Shown in pieces: positions 1 through 11,332 of a stretch of 64,000 bases of DNA (positions within the stretch are counted from its first letter, which is position 1; the number at the start of each line of letters is the position of its first letter). The notes under the pieces were generated by a model. That model searched no databases, was not told the DNA's origin, and worked only from the letters and a program-made list of their open reading frames with translations. This DNA is from Lumnitzera littorea (taxonomy: Eukaryota > Streptophyta > Magnoliopsida > Myrtales > Combretaceae): assembly GCA_024138015.1 (NCBI GenBank), contig JAMXBB010000009.1:38585787-38649786 (forward strand), written 5' to 3'. The translations under genes and the position numbers were made by a program.

Positions 1-137
1 CTGGAAAACTGATCTGTAAAAAATATTTTCAGCCGCTACACCACCTGCTTTCCAATAACTGTCCTATGTGCCATAAAAAGCTACCTTATCATATTTTTAT
101 TCTTGGGAAATAATTCAACAGAACTTTTTTATTTCAG

Positions 138-264
138 GAGAATGAAAGAACATCCTTTGCTTTTTCCCGGCAACAAAGAAGTAACTATTGATGCTCTGAG
201 TGAATTAGCACAACTATTTCTGACAACCAATAAGTACATTAAAAAGGATTGCAAGTGCAACTAG
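138..264 (+). other. Short open segment after a possible splice acceptor, unknown
   Basis: An open frame follows a TTTCAG acceptor-like site and ends at a TAG at 262-264. Its first Met is at 142 and it would encode about 40 residues, including PLLFPGNKEVTIDALSELAQ. The composition looks protein-like, but I do not recognise a family. It lies on the strand opposite the RIBA gene, inside what should be a RIBA intron, so it may be a stray pseudo-exon or chance ORF. Positions 265-1049 show only AT-rich sequence and short chance ORFs. Confidence 0.15.
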
Positions 265-1049
265 CTAGATGAAGTCATCTCCAACATACAGAGATATATT
301 TTGCTTATGTTGCAATCCCCATTTAAGAGGAATAACCTTGGGCTCTGGACTAAAAATCAACAGTGAGCCACCTCCTATTTACTTTCCTTCCCCCTGGCTC
401 CAGGCCTTAGACACACTATTAAAAGTACTAAATTAAATCATCTATAATTGCTTTGCTCAAACAAAGATTGATGACTAATTTCAAATTATTTTATAGAATT
501 ACTTAATTGAACATTATAAATGATTTTCTGGCATAGTAGCAATCTAAAAAGAAAATTAGGGTAAAAGGACTGCAGAAAAAAGGTCCAGACAGTGCTTTGA
601 CAACTTGCAAATGCATGAAAAATGAACAGCAATAGAAAATGGACGATACTTCTTACTTTACAAAAAATAAATAAATAAATTAACTAATTGAAAAAAATAA
701 ATAAGTAAACAAAATAATGTAATAGGGAAATGAAAAATATCCAGCCTAGAAAAGATAACCCTTGCTGTAGGATGTTTTGTGCAAAACTGATGCAAAGAAT
801 CAACTTTTTAAACAGAAAAACAGATGAAGCAAGAAATGCATAGAGAGTCAGCAAAACCAATACAGATGAGCAGGTCAAATTCTTTGCAACTATAGATTTA
901 TATGTAAGCCAGTCTGGCTCACCCTTGGTTGGTATTTAGCCCATGTTGGCTCCATTTTCAGATTCTATGTTTGCCTACATCAAACACAAAGGAAATACAA
1001 CACAAACATATATACCCTTTGAAGAACGAAAATGAAAAAAAACACTCAC

Positions 1050-1179
1050 CTTAACCATTGCAATATGTTCTATCCCGTCAAGAAAAGATCTAAAGCAATA
1101 AGCTTGGAAAGGGCCCCACATTGTTGGTATTGGTGCAACTGCAGACCACTCCACCAATTTATCTCTCTTCCTTCTATAT
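1050..1179 (-). CDS. RIBA: RIBA exon: start of the GTP cyclohydrolase II domain
   Basis: This minus-strand exon encodes the linker and first residues of the GTP cyclohydrolase II half of a plant RIBA protein. Readable motifs are YRRKRDKLVEWSA, PTMWGPFQAYCFRS and DGIEHIAMVK. It is bounded by an acceptor ending GGCAG at 1180 and a donor AAG|GTGAGTG at 1049. The exon is 130 bp. Its first base completes an Arg codon begun by the AG at the end of the 11333-11655 exon, and it ends on a codon boundary. GTP cyclohydrolase II opens the imidazole ring of GTP in the first step of riboflavin synthesis in plastids. The zinc-binding cysteines and catalytic residues lie in later exons, which are not found in 1-1049 and presumably lie outside the window. 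Confidence 0.88.
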
Positions 1180-1689
1180 CTGCCAATAGTTTTGTGATGT
1201 TTGCATCAATGAAAACAATGTAAATGTAAACTACTCTTTGGAGAAGGAGAAAAGGGAGGGGGGAAAAAAATTCCTAGCAATCTATTTCACAATATGAAAT
1301 CAGAATTTTTCACCATGAATGACCAATATATGTGATTTTGGAGGATAATTTAATCTCTCTTCCTAGTTTACTTTCTCCTAATATCTTGGTCATAGGGTTA
1401 GATCTTGCTGACTTGAGAACTCTTTAAGATTATCATTGTATCAGCAGCAATTATGAGAACAAATGAGGGACTTTTGGATGTACATAAGTCACTACCTACA
1501 TACATTTACCTAAAATTTACTGCTTAACTTATTTTTGTAGTATATGCCAACTATATGAAAGACACTAATGTTGCAATCATACTCTGAAAATCAAGCGTGG
1601 TAATATAAATAATTGCTTTCTGCCTTATTGTCATATGAAAAAAGTGGTTCACATTCCTTTAGCAGGCTGAAATCAAGGCACAATCAGGT

Positions 1690-1797
1690 CAGAATTCCCC
1701 CTCCCCCTCCCCACCACCATCACGCCCGCCCCCACCCCCCCCCCCCCCCCACCACCAACCCTCCTTTCCTTCTTTTTTTGGTGGTGGTGGTGAGCTG
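1690..1797 (+). repeat. Polypyrimidine tract, C-runs then T/G-rich
   Basis: A run of CCCCCTCCCC-type sequence with a stretch of about 16 C residues near 1734-1750 is followed by a short GGTGGTGGTGG block. On the RIBA sense strand it is G-rich. The long open frame across it is a low-complexity artefact. Nothing else is recognisable at 1200-2050. Confidence 0.7.
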
Positions 1798-2049
1798 GGG
1801 GCATACGTTCTGTCAAAATTCATTAATAGTGTGACATGTGCAAAATGTAGTGCACTGTACAAAAGAAAAGAGTATACTATAGAATCAGTGAAGCTCAGAT
1901 GTTGGTTGCGCTAGCAAACCCAATGCAAACAGCAAGACTATGCCAGATTACTGCTTGAAAGAACAAAAAACTAGATGGAGAGCAGCTCTACTAAAGATCA
2001 GATTACATTCTCAAAAAGATCAAATCTAAAGGATATATGGAACTTATAA

Positions 2050-4330
2050 CTTTCATAACTACTCCTTCAACCGTCACTTGATGAATCCCCAGCCTCACTG
2101 AATTTCTCTTCTGCCATATATAACAAACAACAGCTGCAGAAGCCCTTCAGTTTTTGCATCACCACCAGTGAACGGATGACTCAAGAACAAGGAGAAATAC
2201 TTGACCCTATCTTTTAGCAGTACCAGACCAATTGAGGTGATTTTCCAAGGCAGCCCATATCCTTGAAGCAAACTCACATCTAAAAAGCAGATCTCATGAG
2301 TTATGTCTTCATTTTTGCCAAAAAACAGCTCATTGGGTCCACAACTTTCCAGAGGACCAGCTCCTCAAGAGTATAGAGTTTCTTTTGTATCACCAATCAA
2401 AATATGAACATATGTCTTGGTACAACCCTTTTTTGCCAGATGAAAGACTTCCAAGGCACCTTAGATCGTTTAGAATGGCTACAATCATAAGATTCTTTAA
2501 TGCAAAGAGGCATGGAAGAGTTGAGTCTCCATACCAGACAGTCATTACAGGCAGTATTAGGCTTCAAGGAGAAGGAATTTCCTGTTTTATAGCACCCCAA
2601 AGAGCAACTTCTGGCCAACACCAATCACTTCCTTAATAAATGAGCAAGGTCTAGTTTCTTTAGGCCAAAGAGTGTCATAAATTTCCTATTCACTTAACCA
2701 ACTGATAGAGGCCCCTTTTTGATGCCAATCATCATACCATAAGAATATGATGTTCCCATCGACAACTTTCCTTTATAGCAATTGTAGCACTTTCTCTCTT
2801 GAATGCAAAATTTTCCTCCAACACCAAGCAGCGTTAGCAGGAATTTTCACCTTACAAAAAATTCTTTCCTATTGACAACTCACTCTTGGCCCAACTTGGC
2901 CAAAGAGAATCTCCTTGTTTCCTACAAAGAAGCCAAATGTGTTTTGAGTTAGGCAGCTGAATTCCATGTGATTATATATCAATTATTCCAAGCCACCCTT
3001 CCATTTTTTGCCTACAAACGTGTTCCCATAGTACTTCAACTTTAGCTCTTGATTCATCATTCCCAATCCATAGGAATTTATTAATTTTGGCACTTATCTC
3101 CTTCGACACACATTTGGGCAATGCAAAAATTGAGGACCAATAAACTGATAGAGAAAAAAGGACACTTTTGATTAATTGTACGAAATCCGCAAATGAAAGA
3201 AACTTGGAAGTCCAATGCAAAATGCAAGTGCTTACTCTATTCATTAAGTCTTAACGAAGTTCTTAAAGGTCTTGAGGACATAAGCAGAATTCCTAAGTAC
3301 TTAACTAATAATGAACCCAAGGAAAAACCCATGCAGGTTACAGTCCTAGCTTGCAATTCAATGGATACTCCACTCAAGAAGATGTGACTCTTCGAGATGT
3401 TTGCTTTTACGCCTGAGATTGATTCAAATTGGAGTAGGGCTTCTCTTACCAACTTGATAGAAGGAAAATAACCTCTTACAAAATTAAAAGATCATTAGAA
3501 AAGCAAAGATGAGTTACTTTTTCATTTTTGCATTGCTAATGATACTTGAATTTTCTATTTGAGGTTTTTTTCCTTAGCAGGCAGAGAATATTTCCAGTGC
3601 CAACACAAAGAGATAACGTGAAAGAGAATCACCTTACCTAAGACCTCTAAAGCTAGGAATGAAACCCATTAATTCGCCATTTAGGTTAATCGAGAATCTT
3701 GGAGAAGGGACATATTGTTGAATCAAAGAGCCACTAAAATATTGTCCACTATTTTTCTTCCTTTAATGAAGGCAGTTTATTCATTACCTATCAAAAAATG
3801 GAGTAAACACTTTACCCTATCAGCAAGAATTTTAGAAATGCATTTGTTGATAATATTACAACGAGATATGGGTTTCAACTCAGTAAGGGAAGTAGGATTT
3901 TCACACTTAGGGACCAGGGTGAGCAAAGTACAATTAATACTTTTACAAAGTTTACCAGAGGAGAAAAAGTCTTTAATGGCCAAAGGCACCTCTTCATCAA
4001 CTACCTCCCAACATTCCTTGAAGAAGTTGATATTGAAACCATTAGATTCATAAGACCTATCAAGAGCCAAAGAAAAGAAAGTTTCTTTAATCTCCTCTTC
4101 TTTCACCTCTTGTATCAAATTTGCCCAGCCGTCTTCATTTACTCTTCTATTCACAATGGAGTGCAGCAAGTCTCGATAACCAACAAATTTTGTAATTTTA
4201 GAAGGCACTTCAAAATATATCAATTTAAACAACCACGGAGAATCTGCAGTCTTTAATATAATTCTGATGACTGCATAATGCAAGGCTCTAAATGAATAGG
4301 ATTGAAAAAAATCATACAAACTAAGCTTTG
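2050..4330 (-). mobile_element. Decayed LINE (non-LTR retrotransposon) ORF2 fragment
   Basis: Read on the minus strand, the fragments are in normal ORF2 order. The reverse transcriptase segment at 3777-4319 contains NGFNINFFKECW, TLVPK and the PISRCN block. The region around 3491-3502 corresponds to the catalytic box but reads FSND rather than FADD. The RT thumb follows (3237-3452, ISGVKANISKSHIF; 2972-3244, WTSKFLSFADFVQLIKSVLF and VYWSSIFALPK). Last comes a zf-RVT-like region (about 2100-2620, KRVVPRHMF). Frames shift and stop repeatedly. Neither the endonuclease nor a poly-A tail is evident. RT is normally required for target-primed retrotransposition, and this copy is dead. Confidence 0.85.
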
Positions 4331-4469
4331 ATTCCAGTCTATTCAGAGAGTTTATGTTTTATCTTCACCCTTTCTTTGCATATCAGAGTCCAACTTGATG
4401 TAACCATGCAAAAAATGACCTTAAATCCTATTGATGCTTTAGCCTATAACAATACGAGCAAATGTCATG

Positions 4470-6720
4470 TGTAGAGGGAACAATTTGGCAGGAAAAAATA
4501 AATGTTTATTTTATATTTTAATTATTGTTGTTGGGTCCTTTAGCCTAGAATAGGGAAAGTCATGTCTATGAGACATTTCTGTGTCTTCTTCTAGAATAGG
4601 GGAAGTCATAAGTCATGTCAAAGGGCTCATATAAGTACTCCATTGTTAAGCCATAAGTATCAATTATTTTAATTTTTGTTTGTCTTTAATTTATAATATC
4701 GGAAAGTTCTCTCAAATAAGATCTCAAAACACTCATCAAAATAGGTTCCAACCGCAACTGGAGGAAAAAACAAAACTTAAATGATAGATTTCACTTGACT
4801 AGATCCTTTGACTCAACCCCAAAACTTGGTATTAATGCTAGCCATTGTGGGTGAACCAGACCTCTTAAAAATATATGTCAAAATTTTTCCAGCAATATTT
4901 CCAGAATACTGAATTTCAAGCATCAGGAGAGGACAGACTTGTGAGAGAAAGAGAAGATTAAGAGGGACATTGAAAAGGCAAAGTGCCAAACCATACCTGC
5001 ACAGACAAAGGAGTTGCAACGTCAAATCAATGAATTGCAGTTTGAAGGGGTGGCACCAACCTCTTGTAATGGGGACAATGGCGAGAGCACTTCTATCGCA
5101 CAAAACAAGGCTGATCCACCACGACCAAGTGGATGTCTTGACAAGGGCACCTGATGAATGGCACTATGCATGCCAAGAGCTACTGATGTGAATGTCAGCA
5201 TAGATTCAAGAACAGGAGTAGCAATCAACCAAGGACAGTCAACCTGGACGACAAAAGTTTCAACCTGGGGCAGGGTGGGGGAGGGGGGTCAGCAACTAGG
5301 GCGATCAACCAGGTCCATCCTTTCGGAGTGAATTTGATCCATAATTGATCAATCCTTAGTTGCTTGTTTTCATTAGCTTCCTTGTTTGTTTATTTCCTAT
5401 TTCATATATTCCTTAGTCATGTAATTTCCCAGTTTATCAAGTCATTAACTTGTTTCCTCTTCTGTTAAATTGTTTCTTAAAATTCTTAGGTTTTATACAG
5501 CTTATTCATCGACAAAGCATGTAATAAACAATTTGGACAAGTGAAAGTTGAATGAGAATTGAGTTTTTACTCATTTCATCATACAAAGTTATCAAGGTGT
5601 TCCTTGTGGCATCACAATTTTATATCTCTGGTTATTGGCTCCCATTAGCCAATGAGTGTAGGTTTCTTGTACCTAAGGTTCCTGACTTTTATGATCGGGG
5701 TTTAGGTTCCCTTATATCTACGGTTCCTGATTTCTGTGATCAACAGATTGGAGTTTTCAATCTGATTGGCAATTTCCAATCATTGGTATAGGGTATCAAG
5801 ACTGATTCCATAGGTTACCCATCAGATACCCTGTCTAGGGGTGCACATGTACAAACCACCATCTACGGGGGGTGTGCAAGGAGCTGCCACATCAGATGGC
5901 ATGCAATGAAACACCACAAGTGGCTTTGCATGATGAACAGCACCAGAGGAAACCACAGTAACATGAAATGATTTCAAGGCTCTTGCAATTTAAGGTTTGA
6001 ACTGCCAATGAAAAGTAATGCTTAGGGAGAGCCAATGAACCTCAAACAAAGCGAAAGACTCGAAGTACTAACATCCATTCTAAACATTTCTACCCCAAGT
6101 ATCCCCAAGGCAATAGGTCAATGTTTTCTTGGCAGGGTTACCAAAAAACAATATACATGTATGTTGAGATACAAACCACTTAGTCACAGCAACAATTTCA
6201 CTCGCGCTTGTGAGAGGAAATTATAATTACAGAGGAAGGAGATGTTACAAAGATAAAAAGTAAGTGCAGAGGCAGTTGCTGAAACATAGAAGAAAGGGTT
6301 GCATGTTGCTGGAACAAGTATAGAACTTAATAAGAACCCCTTTTATCCATCATTTGAGTAGAACAGCAATACCAAGTATCTATGCTTCAATTGTGATGAG
6401 CCATTCACTCCTGAACATTGATGCAAGAAGCTAGTTCTATTAGAAGTCAAGAATGAATAATGGCAAAAAAGCACCACATGATTCAAGGACTGACTGATCG
6501 CATCCCAGCCTTTGAGCTTAGGACAACCTCAATGTCAAGGAGAGGGCGATTTTAGGGAATATTTTAGTAGGAAAAAATAAATGTTGTAAAATATTTTAAT
6601 TACAATTTTAGGTCCTTAATCCTAGAATTGGAATCTCATCTTCTTAACTTCTTGGAGGGATGTATTCAAGCTTGATTCAAAAGCTCTCTATCTCAGTCCT
6701 TATAAAGTTCCTATAAATTT
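4470..6720 (+). mobile_element. Internally deleted Ty3-like LTR element (probable)
   Basis: A Ty3-like gag zinc knuckle is readable at about 6370-6432 (YLCFNCDEPFTPEH, with a stop where Arg/Lys is usual before CKK). A segment at 6555-6620 (GGAAAAAATAAATGTTG, then TTAATTACAATTTTAGGTCCTTAATCCTAGAATTGG) closely resembles 4485-4555, as expected for the starts of two LTRs. Sequence at 5340-5560 with an AATAAAC signal fits an LTR R/U5 region. Pol is missing, so the element would be internally deleted. The LTR ends are not firmly defined. ORFs at 4813-5228, 5552-5791 and 6035-6226 were not recognised. Confidence 0.45.
4725..4850. repeat. Dispersed repeat, copy A
   Basis: The segment shares an ordered set of words with 9205-9345: CTCAAAACACTCATCA, then TTCCAAC.G, then AACTTAAAT, then TTTGACT. 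It is diverged but collinear. It may be part of an LTR or UTR shared by two elements. Confidence 0.5.
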
Positions 6721-7079
6721 GAACATGCTTCATCCTATCATGTTAAACTAGATTTTTTACTACACTTATGATAAACTTACTATCACGACACAAAACTATT
6801 GAATCCAATTCACCTTCAAGTCCATCAACAAATTTTGCAACCATATATCACACATAACCCCAGTGCAATAACCATAAATTCAATCTCAACACTACTCCTC
6901 GCAACTATTGACAGCATCTTAATCCTCTAGGTAACTAAGTTATCCCAAATTTTGGTACAAAACCAATTGTAGACTTGCAATCCAATCTGTCACCTCCCCA
7001 ATTCACATCTACAGATACAATCATATCAAGACACTTAAAACTTTTTTATAGACTCCTTTACCTAGTTTATTCAACTATC
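6721..7079. other. Anonymous AT-rich intron sequence
   Basis: I see no coding frame longer than a few dozen codons and no repeat structure here. It probably belongs to one of the flanking element relics. Confidence 0.4.
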
Positions 7080-7720
7080 TCAATATATAATAGACAGCAT
7101 CTAAAGGGTGCCTAGTAAGTGTGTGAATGCATGGACTAACTCATTATGCTATTAGCAAATGTAAGATCTATTCATGGCAAGGACAATAAATCGATCATCC
7201 TACCAATCTCTATACAATTCCTTACCAATAGGTGTATTAATATCCTTTGCCCAATTTTTCCAAATTGTGTAGAAGGGGGGTATCATGGGCTTGCATCTGA
7301 GCTTTCATGTCTCCTTTAAAAGATCTACAATACACTTCCTTTCATTAATAAAAATTCCTTTCGTTCAAATATATAATAAGGATAAATTTCATATCATCTT
7401 CCCCTAATTTAATAAATAGGTATGCTATGCTTGACTCTATTGATATCCAAATTCCAATAAAGTTTCACTAAACTTCTCAAACCATGCCTGGGAAATTGTT
7501 TTAGCCCATAGAATGATTCCTTAAGTCTGCACGTCTTCCCTTGATTTTTCTTTGATTCAAACCCCGGTGGAAGCCACACATATATTTCCTCATCTAGCTC
7601 TCCATTAAGGAAGCATTTTTCACATCCAATTGGTAAAGGGGCCAATCAAGATTAGTAACTAGTGTTAATACAACTTTGATAGAATTCATGACAACTACTC
7701 CAGCTCTAGTATGATTCTTA
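7080..7720 (-). mobile_element. Ty1/copia reverse transcriptase fragment
   Basis: On the minus strand, 7409-7680 encodes a copia RT core (FLNGELDEEIYVWLPPGF, then CRLKESFYGLKQFPR). The usual catalytic-domain word LDVKNAF is replaced by a damaged version. Further down, near 7140-7230, a degenerate copia RT C-terminal region (KELYRDW…DRFIVLAMNRSYI) is readable. Frames are interrupted by stops. It lies in the same orientation as the copia gag and LTR at 8110-9183 and is probably the same element. Confidence 0.8.
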
Positions 7721-7824
7721 ACTCCTGAACAAATAGTAATGGTTAAACAGATTCTAGGCAATTCCTAAATTTTAGCTAAAGTAAGAAAGCAAATGAGGCT
7801 TCACTATATTTTGCTAATATACAA

Positions 7825-8050
7825 AAATAATCGATACTAGTGCTATTGACTACACGTACAATTCTTTATCCTACTTCAAGAATTTTTATTCTAGTGAAAT
7901 TAGAGTATGGGTGGCAAATGGAGAATGTGTAGTACATAAAGGAAAGGGGTCTATTCAAATTGGGAATTTATGGTTGAATGAAGTGTTTTTCATTCCACAA
8001 TTACAATACAATTTGCCAAGAATTTGTATATTAGCTCTCATTGAGTTTCC
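7825..8050 (+). mobile_element. Ty1/copia protease fragment, opposite orientation
   Basis: The plus-strand frame around 7911-8040 reads VANGECVVHKGKGSIQI then EVFFIPQLQYNL. This is the typical block after the copia aspartic protease active site. Just upstream, a degraded IDT-A-type motif is followed by YNSLSYFK. The orientation is opposite to the surrounding copia gag and RT pieces, so it is either an inverted segment or a separate insertion. Confidence 0.65.
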
Positions 8051-8109
8051 AGCAACCTTCACGGGTGTGTTAAGGCTTCTAACAATGTTCACACCAAGGT
8101 TTCTCTTGT

Positions 8110-8934
8110 AAAGGCTCCTCCTTGGTGACTAAAGCAAAGTAGGATAAATTCTGATATGATAATGATGCCATCATCATAACATGCTTCCTACTCTCCTCTA
8201 TGAACTATAGCAAAAGGCCTCCTTCAAAGTAGGGAATGGTTTTTGACCCAGAAGTCTTCCTCATACCTCATCCATGTTTGAATTCAAGCCTTGCAAGAAG
8301 TCAAATACCTTGTCATTTTCCTACATCTATTTAGACTTGAGGCTATCCTCTGTGCAAGACCAATCAACATCATAAAATAATTCAATTCTTACCATAATTC
8401 CATCAAAATGTTATAGTACACAATAACACTTAAGTTACCTTGATTTGTGAGTCTTAGTCTAGACTGAAGCCCAAAACATTAAGAGGTATTCACTGTATCC
8501 TAGTAAATTTCTCACACCATCTCCCAAAGTTCCTTAGCTATGTAAAAAAAGATTCCCAATCTTCCATTCCATAGAGTTTATTAACCATGCCATAACAATT
8601 GCATTTTCTGCTTCCTATGTGCCATATTCATTCGAATCAGTAAATGGAGCTCCACATGCACAAGTCAAGTACCCAAGCTTTCATCTTCCACGAATTACAA
8701 GTTTCATTGACTAATACCATTCTAGAAAATTGGTCCCATTCAACTTGGGTATGGCAATTTAGAAGTATTAATCTCCCATTGATATATGGGTTTTGATAGA
8801 ATAGAACTTGATGATGATGTTAAATCAGCATCATTCAACAAGCCAAACTTAACTTTAACATCAAGCCACTTGGCTTGATTAACAGGGGTGGTGTCAATCA
8901 TTTTTGGTCAAGTGATCAACTTACTCTAATACCA
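8110..8934 (-). mobile_element. Ty1/copia gag region and primer-binding site
   Basis: Read on the minus strand from 8934, the sequence TGGTATTAGAGTAAG matches the plant copia initiator-Met primer-binding site (TGGTATCAGAGC) with small changes. It is directly followed by a gag-like region with recognisable but frame-broken words: NGTNFLEW-like, LVIRG-like, MAWLINSME and a degenerate LQGL block. Gag forms the virus-like particle. Stops and frameshifts make this copy non-functional. Confidence 0.75.
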
Positions 8935-9183
8935 TGTGGAAAAATTGCAATGAATCCCTCATAAATTTAATTATCATGAGATTGAAGAATATTTATACAA
9001 TAGATGAGCTAATAAACCTCTAGAAAAGATAGATACAAGTCTATCTAAGAGAGATTTTCTCAAAAATATCACTCCTATTCCAATCTCCTTATTCAACGAA
9101 AAACCAAAGGATAAGGACTAATAGATCATAAGAAAATAAATATGGGAAAATAAATACAAGGAGAATACATTAACATCATAACA
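8935..9183 (-). mobile_element. Ty1/copia 5' LTR (249 bp)
   Basis: The segment runs TGTTATGATG … TTTTCCACA on the minus strand. It has the TG…CA ends of an LTR and abuts the primer-binding site at 8934. No second LTR for this element was recognised in the window. Confidence 0.7.
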
Positions 9184-9204
9184 ACCTGATTTCCTACCCT
9201 CCTC

Positions 9205-9345
9205 GAAAGAGCCCTCAAAACACTCATCACCTTAAGTTCCAACTGTCAAGGAAGGAACTTAAATAAAAGCAAAGTCCAAATTTCATATTTTACTAGTAAA
9301 CGCCCTTTGACTATATCCTGGACTCAAATCCATAACATCCTTAAA
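9205..9345. repeat. Dispersed repeat, copy B
   Basis: This is the diverged copy of the segment at 4725-4850, with the same order of words. It adjoins the outer edge of the copia LTR at 9183. Confidence 0.5.
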
Positions 9346-10174
9346 TTAACCGATTCTAAAGACTTGGAAGCTTTCATTTGCATGGCTTTCAACAAATCCT
9401 TAACATCATAGAAGAGGAAAAACATCCATCCCCAAAAAAGGGCCCATGAAAAACCTATCATGAAATGACACCAACAGCCAAGCATCATCTGGACTTAATA
9501 TTTCTATAAATCGGTTACTTGAACCATATAGTTGAAGAACACAAAAAATAAACACGCCAAACCCTAAGAAGCTAACATATCACAATTAAGGCACGAAATT
9601 TAAAGTTTAATATAAGAAGGTTAAGCAGAATTTGTTATGTTTAACCACCAATGAAGCAGTAGAGTTACATAACTTGAGACTTAATTCACCACAGGCTGGC
9701 TGTAATATTGCATCTATCATACTCTAATATGAAAATAACCACTCCACCCAACGTTGAAAGATCGAGCACTTATAAGAGGAATTCCTTCAACATTTCTTCA
9801 CCATTAATGCTACTATGGGTTTGGATACAGCATCTAGTCACAAGCAAAATTTATCTAGAAAAGGGTTAAGGAATCGTCACAGAGAACCTCCAATCACATG
9901 AAATTAGGGCTCATTATAGAGAACCCTCTGACCTCAAAAACACTACCTATTAAGAAACATATTGATGATACCTTTTCTGCTTGTTTATTTCTAAGATGAG
10001 ATCAATTATTCATACAAGCTTCCTTAAAGACTTTCCCTGAATGAAAAAAATAATGCTAAATCTCATAGTATCTCCTAAAAGATAGTGATAAATCTAAAAA
10101 TATCTCCCAATATATGCATAAGTCATAGATGGTAATATAAATATTTATAATAATTTTCTACTATAGATATTGCT
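9346..10174. other. Anonymous intron sequence
   Basis: I see no long frame, no recognised domain and no repeat in this stretch. Confidence 0.4.
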
Positions 10175-10192
10175 AAAAAATGCCTACACTTG
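10175..10192 (+). repeat. LINE target-site duplication, left copy
   Basis: AAAAAATGCCTACACTTG here matches AAAAAATTCCTACACTTG at 10715-10732 with one mismatch. Confidence 0.85.
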
Positions 10193-10714
10193 ACAAGTTG
10201 GATGGATGGGGTGTAGTTGAGCACAATATATGTTACCTATGCTACAAGGAAGAGGAGTCACATGACCACCTGTTTTTGTCATGTCCTTTTGCAAAGGCCA
10301 TGTGGATGGGAATAGAATGTACCATAGGATGGAGAAGTGTTAAACCATCAGAAGCTTGTGTGCTGGAGGATTTTTGGATGATTTGACTTCTAGAAGGCTC
10401 AATAAGAAACAGAAAAGGGTATTTGCAGCTGCTTGTTATTATCTTTGGAAAGAACGAAATAGAAGAAGCGTGAATGGGACCACCAACAGCTCAGAATCTA
10501 TACAGAGAATAGTTCTAGGATATTTTTTGTGACTTCTCTATGTATCTAATGTTTTTTTTTTTTTTTGTGATTACTATTCGTCCTTAGTGTCCTTTTGTTT
10601 TGTTTAGACACTAAGGTTGAATAGTAGTGCGAGCTTCTTATACAAATCTTATGTACAATTTTAGTGCAATGATATTTATCTCATTCACCCCAAAAAAAAA
10701 AAAAAAACCAAAAG
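10193..10714 (+). mobile_element. 5'-truncated LINE insertion with poly-A tail
   Basis: The insert encodes the C-terminal zinc-finger-like (zf-RVT) end of a LINE ORF2: ICYLCYKEEESHDHLFLSCP, then KAMWMG, with an in-frame stop. A 3' UTR and an A-rich tail at about 10690-10714 follow. It is flanked by an 18-bp direct repeat with one mismatch (10175-10192 and 10715-10732), the expected target-site duplication of target-primed reverse transcription. The 5' end is truncated, as is common for LINEs. It is older than its clean edges suggest only if the single TSD mismatch is real. Confidence 0.88.
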
Positions 10715-10732
10715 AAAAAATTCCTACACTTG
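10715..10732 (+). repeat. LINE target-site duplication, right copy
   Basis: This is the partner of 10175-10192 and directly follows the A-rich tail. Confidence 0.85.
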
Positions 10733-11172
10733 TGTAACTTATGAGGTCAATCAGCCCCTAATTTTAAAGTCATTCTCTTTGGAAGTTTTCCTCTGCCATC
10801 ATTTAGACAGCTCGACTTTGTTCATGCAAACAAGCTTAAATGTAAATTTTGAGAAATTATTTAACTAACAAAAGCAAAAAATGCTACATAATAGATGTGT
10901 AATCCATTCAGCATCCATCCTGAAGAAATGATACATTAAACAACCACAGAGTGTAAGAATAGAAGGGTCCCACCATGAGAAATAAGTCTGCTGATATCTC
11001 TAAAGACATATGATGTGCCAACATTAACTATGGACGATAACTACAAGGCTTACATGCTTTCCATTCAAGTCTAGCTGTCAAGATATTGCTTACTGCTTAG
11101 TACATAAAGGTAAATTCCATAAATCAAATAGATTTTATTTGTATAGACACGTGTTGAAACTCACATTGTCAA

Positions 11173-11248
11173 GAAAATCTAGTCCTAGTAGGAAAATAAG
11201 GGACTAAATAGAAAATCTAGTCCTAGTAGGAAATTAAGGAACTAAATG
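11173..11248. repeat. Tandem duplication, 2 x 38 bp
   Basis: The unit GAAAATCTAGTCCTAGTAGG… is repeated back to back with a few differences. The surrounding intron (10733-11172) shows nothing else recognisable. Confidence 0.8.
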
Positions 11249-11332
11249 GAATTATAACGGATGCAAGGAGGTCCTGCAAAACATACGATCTCATATTTTG
11301 TTGTTCAAGAAAATCAGAAAATGCTGAAATAC

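Larger units (their letters stand above)
1180..11332 (-). other. RIBA intron of 10,153 bp filled with transposon relics
   Basis: The intron runs on the minus strand from donor ATCAG|GTATTT at 11332 to acceptor GGCAG at 1180. The two flanking exons join in frame within the conserved linker (…ADLIR + YRRKRDK…). It holds a LINE relic, a deleted Ty3-like element, a copia element, a truncated LINE with target-site duplications, a 38-bp tandem duplication and several anonymous AT-rich stretches. Plant introns usually run to a few hundred bases, so this one has grown by repeated insertion. That assumes the assembly is correct and the gene is still transcribed. Confidence 0.75.

Noticed and set aside
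1613..1834. Pro/His-rich 73-codon ORF
   Set aside because: It is a translation of a C-rich homopolymer tract.
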